The notes beneath the pieces were generated by a model. The model searched no databases and was not told the origin of the DNA. It worked only from the letters and a program-made list of their open reading frames with translations. Made by a program: the position numbers and the translations under genes. From Prostheceraeus crozeri (taxonomy: Eukaryota > Platyhelminthes > Polycladida > Euryleptidae), in contig CAJQUW010008614.1 in assembly GCA_907163375.1 (NCBI GenBank), positions 124,001 through 188,000 of the forward strand: a stretch of DNA of 64,000 nt, written 5' to 3'. Positions 52,330 through 64,000 of this stretch are shown piece by piece; the stretch's first letter is position 1, and each line of letters begins with the position of its first letter.

Positions 52330-55300
52330 CACTGTAAACCAGCACCTCCTAAAGCGAGCTGAATCACCTCCTAAAGCAAGACACTATTCGTAACTAATAA
52401 AAAAATCCTAAAGCATGCGTCTTTTGGAAGGCTAGCCTCTCACCTCCTAAAACATTTTTTCAATGCCATATTCTACTTTTCCCTTATGATAATGCATACT
52501 ACTATCTTTATTCAGCAATAGACGGGTTGCGCATTGAGATTTATTGCAGACGAAGCTGTCATTATATTCATTCAATATTTATCTCTTGCTTTACAAACAA
52601 CCCTCTAAAGAAATAAGAACCCTTTAACTCCTGTAGTACTGTTATGCAGGAGAACATGACATTATTGTTGTAAAATTCGAATTCACTTGAAATTTATAAA
52701 CTTGACACCCGGTACCAAAATGAATACAATCACAAGTCTATTGATGTAACAGATGCAACGAAATCTCATGTATACATGTACGCAGAAAATTTTGGCCTGA
52801 TCACGTAATTTTCGGTGACAAAAATGCAAATGCTACATAATATAATCAGTGTCGGGACAGTAAAAAATGTCAGAAACATGCAGGATATATATAATTACAG
52901 AATTATGTGGATAAAAGCATGTGTGAAATCGTAGATCAACAGTTGCAATAGAGATAAAGTAACAAATAGAGTCTCATGATGCGAATATCGAATAACAATC
53001 AAGTCCAAATATGCAAATCAATCTCTATTATTGGTCAAGTAAATTACGATATAAACTAACAGATATTGCAGCTCTAAAACATCATGGAAATCATCAAGGA
53101 ATTATTATAGAAAGATAGAAACTAAAAAATTCAATTTCTGGCACCAAAAACATTCACAGAGTTTTGCACTGATCTTGGTGCAGATGTGATGCACACGAAG
53201 AAGTCCTTCCAGCAGTTTCTACGGTACTGTCGATTATGTTGGAGATTATACGTTAGAAACAAGACTGTACATGTATGTACCGTGATGGTATAGATGCTCC
53301 ATCCGTCAAAGCACATATTTAATATTTGGACACCATGTATTAGTATTCACTGATATTCCAGTCGAAATGATTGCTGAAAAGAAAAAGCAATTTTCGTTAG
53401 GAACTATGGAGTGAAAGAAAGAAATAATTAAATTTAAGATACAAGAACGTCAGATCTACATGTTACATGCAGCAGGCTGAACAAATTATAATTTCTTCAA
53501 AAATTCAAAGTTTTTGATTTGACAGATAATTGAAAAAAATAGAATTTCTTATAAACATGCATATACAGAGCATATCGTATTTTTAATTATTTTTATTACG
53601 CTATTTATTTTGATATACGCCTAGATAATATAATTTATCAATGCTGAATTGAATACATGTACATGTACTTTGATTGAAACCTCTTGTCGCAGAAAATTGG
53701 CTCCTTTCTTAGTTATTCGATTTTCTACAGATTATGGAAATTAACGAGTTTCAGATCTCCAAAAAATAGCGCATATTATGCTAATAATCCATATTCACAA
53801 GTATACTTTCTTTTGAAAGTTCTAATGCAATACTGCACATCTTTCTTATTGATTCTCCCACTTCAGACAGAATTCACTGTCTTGCAAACTGCTATGTGTC
53901 GACAACAAGTGGCCGTACTTATTAATCAGATGAAAACAATATGAGCGTCACAGATCTCTAACAAACATGCATGAGCTAAGTTGACTTCAAAAATAATAAC
54001 TGTCATGGGTTATATGGCCCAAGATAATCGTTAGAAAGTTAATAAAAATGAAAAAATGGAATATCTCCTTTTCTACGGTGATTTAATAGCCATTGTGAAG
54101 GCGTCTGAAACTGTTCAACGTCAGAGGTTTTGGTTCTATGTGAGTATAGTTCGTTTGAGGAAACCAGCATGATATGCTGATCATGAGATAATTTTATGAA
54201 AAAGAATAAAAAAGTTCCATTCAATAGGCGGATGTTTGTTTTGACATCATGCTACGTTGAAAACTTAATAATAATGACTAATATGAATAGAGTATGAAAG
54301 AGACTTTCATCGCTAAAATGGATTTACCTTTAAAAGTAGCCAACAAGATGGACTGAATATTTATAGAAGTCGAGCACTTAGCGCCGTACATTAAAAATAC
54401 GTTTGCATCCAAGAGTGTCTAGACATTGTAGAAAAACTGCGGATATTTGAATACTGACAAGAAGGATAATTATTGGCAGAAGATTCTATACAGAAGTATA
54501 GAAGTTTTAATTTGTCAGTAGTCTGTTGGCCCATAGTTCAACATCCGGAATTTCATATATTTTGATGAATATTTATTAAGCGAATTCACAGCTATATGGC
54601 AGCAGAATTTCAATAGATTAGATAAAAACGTTTAAAAGTTTGAATGTAAATTTTAAGCATATGTTTACAAAGATGTTTCTTCTTAAATGTCCGAATCAGG
54701 AAAGACTGAAGACAATTATTCTACTACATAATGGAAACGAATGTCCTTCAGTGTCGTCTATTGCATTTTTTCGATGTCTATACTAATATCTACTATAGAT
54801 TGTCATACAGTTGGTGATAAATGGTTACACTATCAGGTTACTTTTAACTAATGTATGCCTCCAATAAACTAAATACAGAATTGATTGTTGCATTTCTACT
54901 AAAATTCATTGAAATAAACGAATTTTCGAATATTATGAATTTAATTGACCACACATAAATAATATATGTGTACATCAAAGCATTTAGAACTTTGCATTGA
55001 ATTCTGTACTTGATATGCCAATTCAATTAACCCTTCACATGCGTGCACCTACTATTTTTCTACCTTAGTTCGGAAACCTTATCGGACACACCACTTATAA
55101 CAGATGAGTACTTTGAGCAGCTTCTATGAGTACGCACTTGCTTCTCAGAGGCTTTACCGAGTACAGATAACGCGAATGAATGCATGAAATTGACAAATAC
55201 AATGTATGCCTACCTCGAAAATTTACAGCTTTTTGAAATTTATAATTTGCATTATCCGAAATTAATTTAGTTCCGTTATGAAAAGTGGCATTTTAACTAC

Positions 55301-55963
55301 AGAAGTCTTAGACTTGATTTACGTTAGTGCTATACAGCATGCAGCGCATTACAACTCTTTCGAATATGCTATCAGAGCAACAGGAAACTCACCTCATTTT
55401 TAAGAGCTGCCGTTAGTTGATGATCCAGATTGATTAGTATATCTGTCACGATTGACTATCACGAGAAAATGTAGAATGTAGATTTTTGGCCATTTGGTTT
55501 CAAGTCTTACTATTTTTCTTTTCCATTTATCCAGTATTTCGATCGACGTTGATGAGAAAGATGTAGTCTCCTGATATGACATCATGATGCCCATATATTT
55601 GCAATTTACTACTGCACAACTTCAATAAACAATTTAATTGCAATATTACTGACGGAAAGTCAACTTGCCACTCGAAGTCAAAGCCAGCTACATAACCTCG
55701 GAGAGATGAAGCAGAGAATGATTCACTTACATACAGCAACGTGAACTTATGATGTCCTCAATAGGAGCTATTGTTATGCGACTGCGTTCCTGCTGTCTGG
55801 CAAGCAGTGACTCACGCTCTCCTCTATGCAGCTGCTTACGTCTAAGGGTTATTGTTCTCTTCAGTATGTTAGCCTACTAATTCAACTTAGCCTTCTGAAA
55901 TTTTAGTGTGTGGCGCTTTAGGATGTAGATTTCTCCCACTTTAGGAGGTGCCAGATTACAGTG
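52330..55963. mobile_element. 3.6-kb TA-flanked non-autonomous element inside BEL integrase
   Basis: Ends CACTGTAAACCAGCACCTCC and its near reverse complement (GGAGGTGCCAGATTACAGTG) give a 25-bp TIR flanked by TA at 52328-52329 and 55964-55965. Removing the element and one TA makes the integrase frame continuous. The word CACCTCCTAAA is repeated three times near the left end. No transposase frame exists in the interior, so it is a non-autonomous Tc1/mariner-like or other TA-targeting element. Confidence 0.85.
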
Positions 55964-55965
55964 TA

Positions 55966-56845
55966 CCTCAATAAGAAAGGTAGCTAAGCTCTCATCACTA
56001 AGAATTTGTCTACCCACTAACGATCTCAGTATCGATTTTGTAGATCTTATCATGCGCTCCCAGACTCCACCTTCATGAGGTGCGGTAGGAGTTACGAAAC
56101 GCCAATCGATTCCACGCAACAGCAAATTACTGTGAATCTTCTTCTGATCTAGAGCCTTAAGACCTTCCTTCAACTCACGATTAGCTCCTACGAATCCCTT
56201 CCCATTATCACTAATAATAACTTCAGGTTGTCCTCGCCGCGCAATGAATCTAGAGAGACAACAAAGGAAAAAATCAGTGCTAAGGCTATGTGACATTTCT
56301 ATATGCACAGCTCTGCACGAAAGACATGTAAAAATACAGCCATATCTCTTCATCATTTTTCGATTACAGCACACAGCTAATGGAGTGAAATAATCTACAC
56401 CTACGAATGTGAAGGGAGCTTTATCATTTGACACTCGTTCTAACGGTAAATTTGCCATTTGCTGAGGAAGAGGCTTCACAAGATTGCGCTTACATGTAAA
56501 GCATTTACTTATCACGCGTTTCACACTTGAAAGACCTTTCAGAATCCAAAACCGTTCCCTTAAATTATTCAGAACGTGCTGAGGTCGAATATGACCATCT
56601 TTTTCATGACACCTACGAATCAATAAGTCAACTACGTGATGACGTGAAGGTAAGATGACTGGATGCATCGTCTCGTAAGATAATTTCGCGTTTTGCAGTC
56701 TTCCTCCGACGCATATTAATCCGTTAAGTAATACGGGACAAAGAGATTTGAGATTACTTGTTACTGCTACATTTTCATTCTTCTCTAAACTCTTAAATTC
56801 GTCAGGGAATGAATCGTGTTGAACACGTATCAAAATTTCCTTCAA
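55966..56845 (-). pseudogene. BEL integrase N-terminal part
   Basis: The zinc-binding domain (HVVDLLIRRCHEKDGHIRPQ, CFTCKRN) is followed by the catalytic core: Asp in FVGVDYFTPL, Asp in IISDNGKGFVG, Glu in HEGGVWERMIRS. The real coding part ends at 55966, where the TA-flanked element is inserted after LIEV; the in-frame extension to 55877 is transposon sequence. Confidence 0.9.
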
Positions 56846-56872
56846 CGAACGACAGATCCATTTCAGAAGGCG

Positions 56873-57884
56873 TCAAATTTGAAATGCGAATATTTCACCT
56901 CTACGAAGATACCTGTTCATGCAGTAAGATTTGTACCGAAGGATCCATGCCACGCTCCGTTGGAGTTTATCCATAGAGGAAAAAGAGTTGAATAATCGAC
57001 TTACCGGATCATTACGTTCAGCAATGGTTAAGGTGCTTTTGACTTCCTCGACATAATCATCACCTGATGTTGGCAGAGGAGTTGGTTGGATTGAGATATC
57101 TGACTTTGTACATCGCAAGAAATCAGGACCCGCAGCCCAACGTTCTAGCTTGCTCACTTCGTCCGGATAAATTCCGCGTGAAGCTAGATCAGCCGGATTT
57201 TCCTTTGAAGGTATGTATCTCCATTGTTCAGGTTTTGTCACGTCGTGAATGATAGATAATCGGTTCGCGACAAACGACATTTCACGCAAGATAGTCTGAT
57301 GGAGTCTAAGTGCCAAAGCAGCAGCCGAAAATTCCAAACGAGGGATGCTGATAGTCTTAATTGGAGCAAGACGTGATTTTCCAGCAATTAATGAACAACT
57401 TAAATTCGAAGCTGCATCAAAAACTTTTATGTACGACGCCGCCCCATACGCAATTTCAGAAGCGTCTGCGAAATGATGTAATTCATATGTCATATTGGCT
57501 TGCTGATCATTATTCTTAATACACCGAGGTACATGAAAGCTGCAAAGACATTGTAAGGACTTCATCCATTTCTCGATTTGTTTTTTCGACTCTTCAGGAA
57601 TAATATCATCCCATCCGAGTCCTTCACGACACAAATTCTGCAGTATCGTCTTCGGAATTAGCTTACAGGCGCAACCAATCCTAACGGATCATATAAGGAA
57701 CTAGCCACAGACAAAACTCCTCGCCTTGTCGAAGGAACATCGGCATTACGCTTTGGACATTCCATACCATGCCAAGAGCCTTGTGATTTGGCAATCCATC
57801 TTCTATTTTCACGTCGACAACAGACAGCAACCTTTCAGAATCAGGAATTGAGTTCAATATATCAATATTGTTGGAGATGAACAC
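56873..57884 (-). pseudogene. BEL RT C-terminal part and RNase H
   Basis: Frames 57681-57884 (SIPDSERLLSVVDVKIEDGL) and 56873-57634 (RNase H-like FADASEIAYGAASYIKVFD, then IPRLEFSAAALALRLHQTIL and PSKENPADLASRG) continue the polyprotein with frameshifts near 57875 and 57700. Confidence 0.85.
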
Positions 57885-60144
57885 GAAATCCTCCCAAGAG
57901 CAATAAGCTTCTTAGTTCGGACGATAATTGTACACCTTTCTCGACGCTGTCAATCGATTTCAGACAATCTTCGACGTAAAAGTTTTGAAAAACCGTAGAC
58001 ACAGTTTCGTCATCGAATCGATCAGAAAAATCCTTTGCAGTTTTCTGCAGCGCGAAAGAACAAGCACTTGGGGAAGATGTAGCTCCGAATAGAACTGACA
58101 TACAATAAATACATTGAGGCTTATTCAAGTCGCCATTTTCCCACCACAAAAAGCGTAGATAACGCTCATCATCATCTGTTACTCGTACTTGGTGGAACAT
58201 GCCTTCGATATCGGCCATGAATGCAAAGCGGTCAGAGCGAAATCTAATCAAAGCACCTATCAACGAATTCGTAAAATCAGGACCTTGCAGGAGACAACTG
58301 TTCAGAGAAATATTGCGGTCACGAGCCGCGCAGTCAAATACAACTCTGACTTTACCCGGTTTATTGGGATTCAGCACTGCGTGATGAGGGAGATACCATA
58401 CCTCTTCATCGTTCGCGAGTTCATCAATCGATCCAACTTTTTTCGCATGACCTTTGGAAATGTATTCAACAATGGTTTTACAATATCCTTTGTGCAACTC
58501 CTTATTTCGTGATAATTGTCTTTTGAGGGAATTAAGTCGATACAATGCCATGTCAATGTTACTTTGGAGAAGACGGAAGTCGTTGCGCCACGGAAGCGAA
58601 ATATGGTGCCTTTCTCCATCGTGAAAGGCAGATGACTCAAACTTTCTTAAAGCCTGTCTGTCTTCGAGTGACATTCCTACTTTATTATCATGAACTGAGT
58701 CAGTGAAATCTGCTTTCCATAATCTTTCTAACTGCTCACCAAGATCAACCCTTTGAAAGTTAACGTGATTATGATTCGATGACTTTGTCTTGATGGGACC
58801 CATTAATGACCATCCAAGGATAGTTTTTAGAGCGTAAGGGTCTCGAGGACCGCCACGACGTTGGTGTTCGACAAAAAATGCCTTAGGCGCGTTCGCTCCA
58901 ATTAACAAATCGACTTGGGAATTATTAATGCTAGGGAACTTCAAATCACACAAATGCGGATAAGTAGACATTTCCAGATTATCAATCATCGATTCAGTCG
59001 ATACAGGAAGCTCTTTGACCGAAAGAACCTCATCAATAAGAACAGAATTTCTTCGGCCTGAAGACGAAACTAGTAATGAAGTCGATATAGAGTTCCTCGT
59101 TGACGTATTAGTTACAGTCGTTATCTGAATAGACGTATTCGAACCTTTCATATTCAAACGCTTGAGAAGCCGTTCAGTGCAAAAAGTAACTGTCGAACCT
59201 TCATCAAGTAAGGTAAACGTTTCAAAACTTTCGTTACGATCTTGCACTACGATAGGTAGGATGCGTAAACAAACTTCTCTTTTATCACCTTTAGCGCAGT
59301 TTACTATGATTTCAGCAACGAAGTCAGTAGATGGATTGTCAGACTTACAATCAGTCTCTATTATTTCATTTTCTTGAGGTTGATGCACTAATTCGTGATG
59401 CTTTGTTACACACCTGGTGCACTGAGAAGGCTTTCTACAATCTCTGCTGGTATGTCCGTAAATCAAACAATTGAAACACAGACGTTTCTGCTTGATGAAA
59501 TTAACTCTCTCTGAATACGATTTGGCCTTGAACACTGGACAGTCAGATATGAAATGAACTCCGGAACAAAGATAGCATTTCTTTACTCTATTTGAATCAT
59601 TCTGCGTTACATGATCATTGTTTGTCATGAATACTTTCCTATTGTCTTTTCTTTCGAAGCTTGCTTTCTTGGGAGAAGTATGAATAGTCTTGCTATCATG
59701 CACAAGTCTGCCATACATAGATGCAGAAATTTCAGCTCGATTTTCGACGAATTTATGCAGTTCTGAAAAGTCTGGTTCGACTCCAGCACTTGAAATTTTA
59801 TGGGAAATTTGGGCCCATTTTGCTCTAAGTGAAGTAGGCAGTCTCATTACAATCTTCCTAATAGTATGACAACTATTCAAATCGCTGAGATAGCCTTTCG
59901 ATTTCAGAATCATTTCGCAATTTATCATTTCATCGCTCAGAGTAAGTAATGCCTTAGAGTCATCCAACCTTACAAATGGACCTGCTGTTAAATCATCAAC
60001 ATATGACCTGGCAATAACATGAGATGCTCCATACCTAGAGTGAAGTAACTGCAAAGCCTTAGAATACCCTTGGCTACCCAAAACTACGCAATTTTCTATC
60101 AAACTCTTGGCCTCACCCCTACAATATTGAATCAGGTAATTCAA
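57862..60144 (-). CDS. BEL gag C-terminus, zinc knuckles, protease and reverse transcriptase
   Basis: Residues about 190-265: CYLCSGVHFISDCP, CFNCLIYGHTSRDC and a further CxxC/HH set (nucleic-acid binding). About 300-460: DUF1758-type protease with TLLDEGSTVTF, where the usual D-S-G active site reads D-E-G. About 560-760: reverse transcriptase with KVRVVFDCAAR, FAFMADIEGMFHQVRV and YVED in FQNFYVEDCLKS; most BEL elements have YVDD here. The frame is uninterrupted over 760 codons. Confidence 0.9.
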   Translation of the reverse strand: MNYLIQYCRGEAKSLIENCVVLGSQGYSKALQLLHSRYGASHVIARSYVDDLTAGPFVRLDDSKALLTLSDEMINCEMILKSKGYLSDLNSCHTIRKIVMRLPTSLRAKWAQISHKISSAGVEPDFSELHKFVENRAEISASMYGRLVHDSKTIHTSPKKASFERKDNRKVFMTNNDHVTQNDSNRVKKCYLCSGVHFISDCPVFKAKSYSERVNFIKQKRLCFNCLIYGHTSRDCRKPSQCTRCVTKHHELVHQPQENEIIETDCKSDNPSTDFVAEIIVNCAKGDKREVCLRILPIVVQDRNESFETFTLLDEGSTVTFCTERLLKRLNMKGSNTSIQITTVTNTSTRNSISTSLLVSSSGRRNSVLIDEVLSVKELPVSTESMIDNLEMSTYPHLCDLKFPSINNSQVDLLIGANAPKAFFVEHQRRGGPRDPYALKTILGWSLMGPIKTKSSNHNHVNFQRVDLGEQLERLWKADFTDSVHDNKVGMSLEDRQALRKFESSAFHDGERHHISLPWRNDFRLLQSNIDMALYRLNSLKRQLSRNKELHKGYCKTIVEYISKGHAKKVGSIDELANDEEVWYLPHHAVLNPNKPGKVRVVFDCAARDRNISLNSCLLQGPDFTNSLIGALIRFRSDRFAFMADIEGMFHQVRVTDDDERYLRFLWWENGDLNKPQCIYCMSVLFGATSSPSACSFALQKTAKDFSDRFDDETVSTVFQNFYVEDCLKSIDSVEKGVQLSSELRSLLLLGGFRVHLQQY

Positions 60145-60172
60145 TCTTACCCCGTCATCCTTACAATCAATC

Positions 60173-60696
60173 TTACCGTGTCATGAATGCGACGAATTTC
60201 TTCGCATCAGAATCGAACGGAGTAATTTCATACTTAGGAAGCGAAGCGGAAGCAGTCAATTCTGCGAGTTTCATGAGTGAGTCGGATAACGAAGAATCCG
60301 TATTCAATCGCGGCGAAGTTTGTGTGACACAGGGCACGTCGACATTGTGGATAAACGATGAATTATGTTGATTATCAGTAGAGTTGACTGGAACAACTGG
60401 CACTGGCAAATTATCATCCAACAAGGGGATCGTAGAATCAGACAGGTCATCTTGAGAAGCATGACCGGCTAGAAGAATCGAATGTTCAGCATCTGTAGCA
60501 GCAATTTCAGCATCTATCTGCTGTCTCTCAATTTCAAGGTTGAGTTCAGTTCTTCTTTTTCCATCTCAGCTAGTTTAGCTGCTTCTTTACGTTTGACTTC
60601 CAGTGCAGCCCTTTTTGCTCGAGTCAATATAATTGCTAACGAAACAGACTTGTTTGAAGCACAAGAAGTTATCGAAGCACTTTCGATGTCAGACAT
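60173..60696 (-). pseudogene. BEL gag N-terminal region
   Basis: The likely start is the ATG at 60696 (MSDIESASITSCASNKSVSL), followed by a coiled coil (RAALEVKRKEAAKLAEMEKE). A frameshift near 60480 leads to the next frame (60173-60424), ending PKYEITPFDSDAKKFVAFMT, typical of BEL gag, and one extra base near 60173 separates it from the main frame. Confidence 0.75.
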
Positions 60697-60751
60697 ATTG
60701 TCAACAATGATGCACGAATCACAGGTTTGAATACTTGACAATTTCTTGACT

Positions 60752-61096
60752 TTCAATATATTTCAAAGCGACGATAATTGATTGTTCTCTTTATTGACAC
60801 GATAGCATCATGACGAATATTTACAAACAAATCATTCAGCTACAGGGCTACCGGTCAACAAATTGGTCGGACACTGTATCATCAACTGCAACAGGGGCTG
60901 CACTAAAAGTGATTTGACCAGTAGCTTCTACGATTCAAATTTTGAAGATGCATATATCAAATGAATGAACATATGATGAACATAGACATATGGATATAGA
61001 CGAATGCGTAAAGTCTTTGCATAAAGTCTTGCTACAAAACATGATGCACTGCATCATCATATCTATGTACAGAGTATTTTGATGTGATGCCAGAAC
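60752..61096 (-). repeat. 5' LTR of the BEL element
   Basis: 345 bp, matching 51390-51734 with a few substitutions (for example TTAATTGTCCTC against TTGATTGTTCTC). Confidence 0.9.
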
Positions 61097-63020
61097 GTAT
61101 ATTATTTATCATATATCCTTTATATTATCGTCTATTTAAATTTTGTTTTTCTTTCTACAAATAAAGTGTGACAGTCACACTTGACCTCTCCACCTATTTA
61201 CAAGCTCATATTTCTAATTAAAACAAAATTATCATACTTTTAGCTTGTTCCGAACAATTTTGTGCCAATTGTACATCCGAAGCTGAGTGAGAGTGGTTGC
61301 TAGAGTGATGTAAACGATAAATGTACATGCAATTTCGATGGCAATTTTTACCATGATATGAAATGAATACATGCTGTATCAGATTGCCATGCAAAAGACT
61401 TGCGTCAGGCATTTCTTGGCCGACGACCACCCACATGATTCTATTTCTATGTTTGTATATTTTCCTTCCTGGTATGCTTCACAACTTGTGAGAGATTCGT
61501 TTTTTTTATTTACTGCGTTCTCGATGATCGCAAACAAATATATATGTGTATTTTTAATTGAGGTAGATTACATAAACACATGATTGACTTTATAAAACTA
61601 CACTGTGCTTTGCTGCTATGTTTAAAAAATAGAAGAGCTTTTTCAAGTTAGATTTTCTTTTATTCTTATATGAGGTCGTATGATTGTGTAACTAGTTTCT
61701 GCTATACAGGAAATTACTTACATATCACATTTTCATGGAAACACAAATCATTGTCTTTCATAAACTACAGTGTATTTTCTTTTATTCATGAATCAGACAC
61801 CTTGCAATGATGGAACATGATAATTAACACAAATCAATCTTTGCCAATGATTGAGAGTGCAGCAGCATATTTGTAAAAGGGAATGATAGGCCCTAAGCAG
61901 TCTCAGTAGCTCTCATGTGGTTCTTATTCGCCGATCGGCTGCTTCAATCAGTCATTTATTCAAACAAAAACATGGTACCTTTTGGTAAGACTCTCTGATT
62001 GTGCACTTCATCAGGCTAATGATAGAAAAACATATTCTACCAATTTTGTAGCACATTATATTTCGTCCATCAATCAGAAATATAATGTGCTTTCAAAATT
62101 TTAACAGTAATAACTATAATATCAGCGCAAATTGTTTTAGAATACAAAGTTGGCTTGATTTACCAGTGCCGGTCGCCTGATGAGAAGGTAATGATAATGG
62201 TATTGAGTAAGTGACCACTAAAATGAGAACTAGCGAAAACTCAGAACTAGTCCCAAAACCAAGAAATGATCCTATTTCTTAATAAGAAAGACAGCTTCAT
62301 CGAACCACCATAAAATTATTTTCAAAAATTATAAATTCAATTCAAAAATTGATAAACAATTCAAGTTTTGACTGTTTAAAGAAATTAGAATTAAAACTGT
62401 TGCTCCGAACTAAACCCAAACACTGCGAACCACCATTAAAGAGCATCACTAAATGCTCCAGATTAATCCAAATAAAATGAACAACCGCGCTTACACTCGG
62501 AGAAAGCATAAACAAACCGAAACTTTTTACTTCCTTTTTTCTGCAGATTTTTTTCACTTTTAATTTTAGTACATATTTTTATAGTGATAAGATGCAACTG
62601 CTTTATTACTAAGGTAAAAGGTTGATTCCAGTTTTGGGACAAAGATATAGTTGTTCTGAGTTTTGGATAATTCTCATTTTTATGGTTGGAGATGGGTAGT
62701 CTACTGTAAATCTGCAAATAGCATTCCATGGTTATATTGTATAACCATGGTTATATTCTACATAAATTTTTTCGTTTGTGATTCACCTTCCGATATTTAA
62801 GTGAACAGATGTAGGCCTTCTGTGTATTCTGATGAGTCAGAATACGAAGGTGCCGTTAAAGCTTCATGTTTTATAGCAACAATATTTCTTTATATTTAAC
62901 AAATGGAGAAGTAATATGAAGAGTCAATACGACATGCTCATGCTGGCAATCATCCCAAAGTTTGATCGGCAAGGATCAATTTTCATGATGCTATATTTAA
63001 GACGTAGTTCTGTGTTTGGC
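61097..63020. other. Non-coding host DNA
   Basis: No gene recognised. A short palindrome (CCATGGTTATA with TATAACCATGG) is at about 62728-62752. Confidence 0.45.
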
Positions 63021-63400
63021 AGGTGATTTCAACGCACACATTCGGAAGCAAATGTTGGGAGAAGAGAGGAGCGTGGGCAAGTTATGACGAGGAGAGAGAA
63101 ATTCAGAGGGAAAGAATAGGTGTAATTGGTGGAACGAAACGGTTCGGCCATAGTGCAGACTTTTTACCTGAGATAACATGATAACATGAGATTTCTGAGG
63201 TAACATTCAGAAGTGGAGGACATAAGACGGAGATTAATTGGCTGATCATGAGACAAAATCAGAAATGGAGGGTTAAGGACTGCATGGTGATTGCTTGGGA
63301 GCATGTAACCACTCAACACAAACCGCAAGTATGGACGTTAAAGTACTCGGAGAGACCAGAAAAGGAGCGGAAAAGAAGAAGAATCATAAGTTGGTGGAAA
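63020..63400 (+). pseudogene. LINE endonuclease remnant
   Basis: Translation in shifting frames gives GDFNAH (near 63030) and, at 63206-63350, HKTEINWLIMRQNQKWRVKD followed by CMVIAWEHVTTQHK. This is the C-terminal pattern of AP-endonuclease domains of non-LTR retrotransposons, RTE or related clades (GDFNA, then KxxID, then KDCxVIxGExVxxQH). It is old and truncated. Confidence 0.65.
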
Positions 63401-63484
63401 TGCACTAGTAGGGATCACAAATCCCTGACTATTTCTGATCCCGTGATCCCGACCGAGATTAGGGGGTCAATCCCGGGATCCTGA

Positions 63485-64000
63485 AATTTCTTTGGTGTTC
63501 AGTATATTATTGCATTGTAAACCACATGTCATGCATATCAGTATTGTGGATGCAGTGCACATGCGTGTAGGCGCTTATCACTTGCTCACAATGTCGATAT
63601 ATTTGCTGTCTTTGTATTGTTCTAGCATAATTAAATACGTCTGGTAACATGAAAACATAATCTAATTGATCACATTGCATGAATTCGCAACTCAAAAGTG
63701 GCAATGATGCAATCTGAATGCATTGTTTATCCAAAAAACATGAAGTACAAAGTACAGGTAAAATGATTGCAAGTTGTCGCTTAGGATAATAAATTGCTAA
63801 TATAGGCTACATTATTGTATACTTTATAGTACAGTGGACTTGTGCATGCATATCTCCAACAAAACAAGTTAAATGAATGGATTGAAAGTGCTAATGACAT
63901 ATGGCATAATTAAAAAAATAAGATTTGAATATTTTTTTTTCGTACATGAAGCATTATCAAGAGAAATGATTGTATTATCGAATGTGTGAAATTTCCTTCG
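63485..64000. other. Non-coding host DNA
   Basis: No gene recognised. Just before it (63415-63480) a patch with repeated GGGATC/GATCCC words suggests the end of another small repeat. Confidence 0.4.

Larger units (their letters stand above)
51390..61096 (-). mobile_element. BEL/Pao LTR retrotransposon, interrupted
   Basis: Two 345-bp LTRs (51390-51734 and 60752-61096) enclose a minus-strand gag-pol of BEL type: gag, CCHC knuckles, DUF1758-like protease, reverse transcriptase, RNase H, HHCC integrase and a DUF5641-like C-terminus. The order and family signatures are diagnostic of BEL/Pao. A 3,634-bp TA-flanked element splits the integrase. Several frameshifts and a stop codon indicate an old, defective copy. 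Without the insert the element would be about 6.1 kb. Confidence 0.95.

Overview
The window is animal nuclear DNA, almost certainly from an invertebrate whose phylum I cannot fix. It is AT-rich, shows no recognisable host gene, and is packed with metazoan transposable elements: two Polinton/Maverick (adintovirus-like) elements, Tc1/mariner elements, a Ty3/Gypsy and a BEL/Pao retrotransposon, a LINE remnant and many non-autonomous DNA transposons. There are no tRNA, rRNA or CRISPR features that I can see.

Layout. 1-4056: the protease-proximal end of one Polinton, cut by the window edge (pX-like minor capsid gene, PLA2-integrase fusion, adenain-type protease, terminal inverted repeat ending at 4056). 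4057-12730: host DNA with a hAT-like non-autonomous element (5900-6983) and a mariner-like element with an uninterrupted transposase ORF (10871-12269). 12731-32371: a complete Polinton of 19.6 kb in the opposite orientation, with TIRs starting 5'-AG and a 6-bp target duplication TTAGTT on both sides. It carries protease, PLA2-integrase, pX-like, double-jelly-roll major capsid, pVI-like, fibre-like coiled coil, a possible sliding-clamp-like protein, protein-primed family B DNA polymerase, packaging ATPase, penton, an unknown Polinton protein and a membrane protein. A Tc1 element (15656-17046) sits inside the pX-like gene, and a 1.75-kb insertion sits in the right TIR. 34463-39288: a Gypsy element on the minus strand (LTRs of 142-146 bp, 5-bp duplication GGGGT). 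39289-51389: host DNA with several inverted-repeat elements. 51390-61096: a BEL/Pao element on the minus strand (345-bp LTRs), whose integrase is split by a 3.6-kb TA-flanked insertion. 61097-64000: host DNA with a LINE endonuclease remnant.

The Polinton genes form a virion-and-replication set: capsid (major capsid, penton, pVI- and pX-like minor proteins, fibre), maturation (protease), packaging (ATPase), replication (PolB, possible clamp), integration and perhaps membrane passage (PLA2-integrase). Most are now broken by frameshifts or stop codons. Many frameshifts fall in homopolymer runs, so assembly error has to be excluded before calling all of them decay.

The most unusual signal is a family of short palindromic inserts, typically about 30 nt and made of two small hairpins with 3- to 5-nt loops. 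They are scattered through both Polintons, including in-frame inside protein-coding regions. Comparing the two Polintons gives filled and empty sites, so they behave like mobile double-hairpin elements resembling the Rickettsia palindromic elements or mitochondrial double-hairpin elements. The direct fusion of a parvovirus-type phospholipase A2 domain to a Polinton integrase core, present in both copies, is the second highlight.
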